64,000 nt of DNA from Polaribacter atrinae. Its GTDB lineage: Bacteria; Bacteroidota; Bacteroidia; Flavobacteriales; Flavobacteriaceae. The DNA is taken from NCBI RefSeq assembly GCF_038023995.1, contig NZ_CP150660.1, positions 3,594,501-3,658,500 on the forward strand, in the 5' to 3' direction. A model generated the notes under the pieces. It saw only the letters and a list, made by a program, of their open reading frames with translations. It had not been told where the DNA came from and did no database searches. Both the position numbers and the translations under genes were made by a program. Positions 62,325-64,000 of this stretch are shown here, piece by piece (the first letter of the stretch is position 1; every line of letters starts with the position of its first letter).

Positions 62325-63019
62325 TAATTATTAAAGTACATTTTGAATAGATTATACAGTTCTTTTTTTAATGTTTTAAAACTAAAATTTGTAAAAACAA
62401 TATCTTCTCTTAAAGATATTTTTAAGTTTTGTTTTAAAATTCTTTTAATGAATTCAAATTCAAAAATAAAGCTATTTGTTTTTGTTTCTATAAAATGTAA
62501 TTTTCCTTTTTCATTTACACCTTTAAGCCCTGCTTGTGTATCAATGTTTTTAAAGCCAAATAGTATAAAATTTAGAACTCTTAACCCAATGGATATTAAT
62601 TTTCTAAATAAAGGAAGTCTTTTGTAATAATTGGATGTTCTTGTACCAATAATTACATCTGCGGTTTTAGTTTTTAAAAGTTCATAAGATTTATATAAGG
62701 ATTCTATATTAAAAGGGAAATCCCAGTCTGTATAAATATAGTATGTAGAATTTGCGTTTTTAAAACCTTCTTTAACAGCAAAACCTTTTCCTTTATTATT
62801 AATATAAGTTATAAATTCTAAATTTTTATAGTTTTTTTTTAGCGCATCAATTTCTGTTATAAGGTTTTTTGACGAACCATCGTTAACAATAATAGTTTTA
62901 AAATCTACATTTTTAAAAACTTCATTTAACTCATCTAATTTAATGTTTAGTAGTTTTTCCCAACCTATTTGTGGGTTATAAATTGGTAATATTATTGTTA
63001 ATTCATTTTTTATGCTCAT
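62324..63019 (-). CDS. Family 2 glycosyltransferase, dolichyl-phosphate-mannose-synthase-like
   Basis: A 231-residue GT2 enzyme with TIILPIYNPQIGWEKLL, VNDGSSKNL, YTDWDFPFNIESL at the metal site, and a GTRTSNYYKRLPLFRKL segment typical of polyprenyl-phosphate sugar synthases. One weakly hydrophobic stretch may touch the membrane. It probably makes a lipid-linked sugar donor for the GT87 enzyme encoded just upstream, whose 3' end it overlaps by 17 bases. Confidence 0.86.
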   Translation of the reverse strand: MSIKNELTIILPIYNPQIGWEKLLNIKLDELNEVFKNVDFKTIIVNDGSSKNLITEIDALKKNYKNLEFITYINNKGKGFAVKEGFKNANSTYYIYTDWDFPFNIESLYKSYELLKTKTADVIIGTRTSNYYKRLPLFRKLISIGLRVLNFILFGFKNIDTQAGLKGVNEKGKLHFIETKTNSFIFEFEFIKRILKQNLKISLREDIVFTNFSFKTLKKELYNLFKMYFNN

Positions 63020-64000
63020 TATTTGAGATGTTTTTTTTGTGCATCATTGTTTTATATACCATAATTAACCAAGTTATAAAAAAGATGATTATTCCTAAAT
63101 GTAGTTTGCCTAAAATAAATTTAGAAATTGTTACTGGGCAAAAAATGTCTATTGGGAAAATTACTAAAAGGAAAAAATTAATCCATAACAGAATTTTATC
63201 TAGTTTATTTTTTTTAGAAAAAAGATACCAAATTGCATAACCAACCATTGCAATTACATATGTGTGCAATTCAGAACCTACTCCAAACAAAATAGAGTAA
63301 CTCATTAAAACCCCTAAGTATTGTGCTCTTTTTGAGAAATTTTTTATAAAAAGATCTTTTTTAAATAATGAAAAAACAAATAAGGTTAAAAGTATAACTA
63401 GAGAAATTATAGAGCCAATTTGGTTGATATCTGGAAAAAAATCATAGATAGGTCTATAGATGCTATAAAAATCCTGCATTCTTGTGTGTCCAGAAATTGT
63501 ATTCACCCAACTTTCATAATAGGGAATTAATTGGTTAAAATTCAATTTTAATAGCGGTAGTAGAAAAAAAACAATCCCAATTGCAAATCCATAAAGAACT
63601 TTTTTCCAAAATTTCGGATAAAAAATAAGCATTGATAATTGGAAAATTCCATAAACTTTTGTGAAGCCAGATATCAATATTAAAAATACTGCTAAAAAAG
63701 GCTTGTCTTTTTCTAGAGCAGAATAAGAAAACAAAAATATTGCAGCTATTAATGGGTTAAACTGCATTGAAAGTAGTGTTGCAAATAGTAGTAAGCTAGA
63801 AATAAAAAAAATAAATTTTTTATCTTTAAAATTATATTTTTCTGGTAAATTAAATATAGATGTATAGAACATTGTATATGTAAAAAAGTTCCAAAGAAAT
63901 GCACCAATCCAACTAGGGGCAATGGTAAAAGGTGTAAATAAAATTGAAAATAGCGGTAAGTATAAAAAGAGATCTAAAGGTGTTCCTCTTAGGTTTAAAT
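63003..64000 (-). CDS. GT87-type polytopic membrane glycosyltransferase (5' end outside window)
   Basis: The frame stays open to the window edge. It reads LNLRGTPLDLFLYLPLFSI and FTPFTIAPSWIGAFLWNFFT ahead of the internal Met at 63872, so that Met is not the start. Many hydrophobic helices, QFNPLIAAIFLFSYSALEK and SGFTKVYGIFQLSMLIFYP are typical of the GT87/DUF2029 alpha-mannosyltransferase family, which uses polyprenyl-phosphate sugars. It belongs to the same run as the following GT2 and deacetylase. About 332 residues are visible. Confidence 0.82.
   Translation of the reverse strand, partial: LNLRGTPLDLFLYLPLFSILFTPFTIAPSWIGAFLWNFFTYTMFYTSIFNLPEKYNFKDKKFIFFISSLLLFATLLSMQFNPLIAAIFLFSYSALEKDKPFLAVFLILISGFTKVYGIFQLSMLIFYPKFWKKVLYGFAIGIVFFLLPLLKLNFNQLIPYYESWVNTISGHTRMQDFYSIYRPIYDFFPDINQIGSIISLVILLTLFVFSLFKKDLFIKNFSKRAQYLGVLMSYSILFGVGSELHTYVIAMVGYAIWYLFSKKNKLDKILLWINFFLLVIFPIDIFCPVTISKFILGKLHLGIIIFFITWLIMVYKTMMHKKNISNNEHKK

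Noticed and set aside
1..64000. tRNA, rRNA, prophage or insertion sequences
   Set aside because: No cloverleaf-like segments, transposase, integrase or phage structural genes were recognised on either strand; short ncRNAs cannot be excluded by eye.

Overview
The window reads as a piece of a marine Flavobacteriaceae chromosome (Bacteroidota; Polaribacter or a close relative is my guess from gene order and protein style). The DNA is very AT-rich and genes mostly lack Shine-Dalgarno sequences. Several start regions carry the Bacteroidota -7 promoter element TAnnTTTG. Bacteroidota-only families are present: a variant RNA polymerase omega, DUF4835, DUF5606, DUF6048/DUF6452 and a T9SS sorting tail. 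No tRNA, rRNA, CRISPR array, insertion sequence or prophage was seen.

Layout. 1-5.5 kb: plus-strand housekeeping run bamD (cut by the window edge), rpoZ-like, coaBC, DUF4835, recN, fabI. 5.5-8.1 kb: a structured intergenic repeat, then an exported metallo-beta-lactamase/Lcl/EF-hand fusion. 8.1-13.8 kb: leucine biosynthesis leuC-leuD-leuA-leuB, with palindromic repeat elements upstream and at two internal gaps, including a tandem array of 103-bp units. 13.8-32.1 kb: minus-strand block holding mutS2, a LytTR-type two-component system, a MopE-like metal-binding lipoprotein, a divergent Lgt-like membrane protein, and a four-gene set of very large exported proteins (outer-membrane barrel, two paralogous envelope proteins, FN3 protein). 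The last set is the best candidate for an undescribed system. 32.3-41 kb: ung, a glycosyltransferase, an LpxH-like phosphoesterase, an end-to-end packed three-gene set (DUF1835, nucleoside phosphorylase, binding-protein fold) ending in a 46-residue lipoprotein, then SUI1, a 2OG oxygenase, DUF6048, DUF6452 and pterin dehydratase. 41-50 kb: secreted sulfatase/YHYH fusion with T9SS tail, a small exported protein, a ParDE toxin-antitoxin pair with a frameshifted toxin, rlmD, an OmpA lipoprotein, a lipocalin-like lipoprotein, a Pmp3-type mini membrane protein, csaA, a DinB-fold protein and a decayed LysE exporter. 50-54.5 kb: a glycosyltransferase, mazG, DUF5606, def, ruvX, dapD. 54.5-64 kb: surface-glycan genes (GT2, GT25, GT11, LTA-synthase-like, HtrL-like, polysaccharide deacetylase, GT2, GT87) interrupted by the HD-domain CCA-adding enzyme; the GT87 gene runs off the end.

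How the parts fit. The housekeeping stretches are ordinary for the family. The accessory interest lies in the envelope: one tightly packed operon of giant secreted proteins beside its own two-component system and Lgt-like protein, a sulfatase sent through T9SS, and glycan-modifying genes. Two genes are clearly broken (parE and lysE). Several families of palindromic intergenic repeats mark the gaps between operons.
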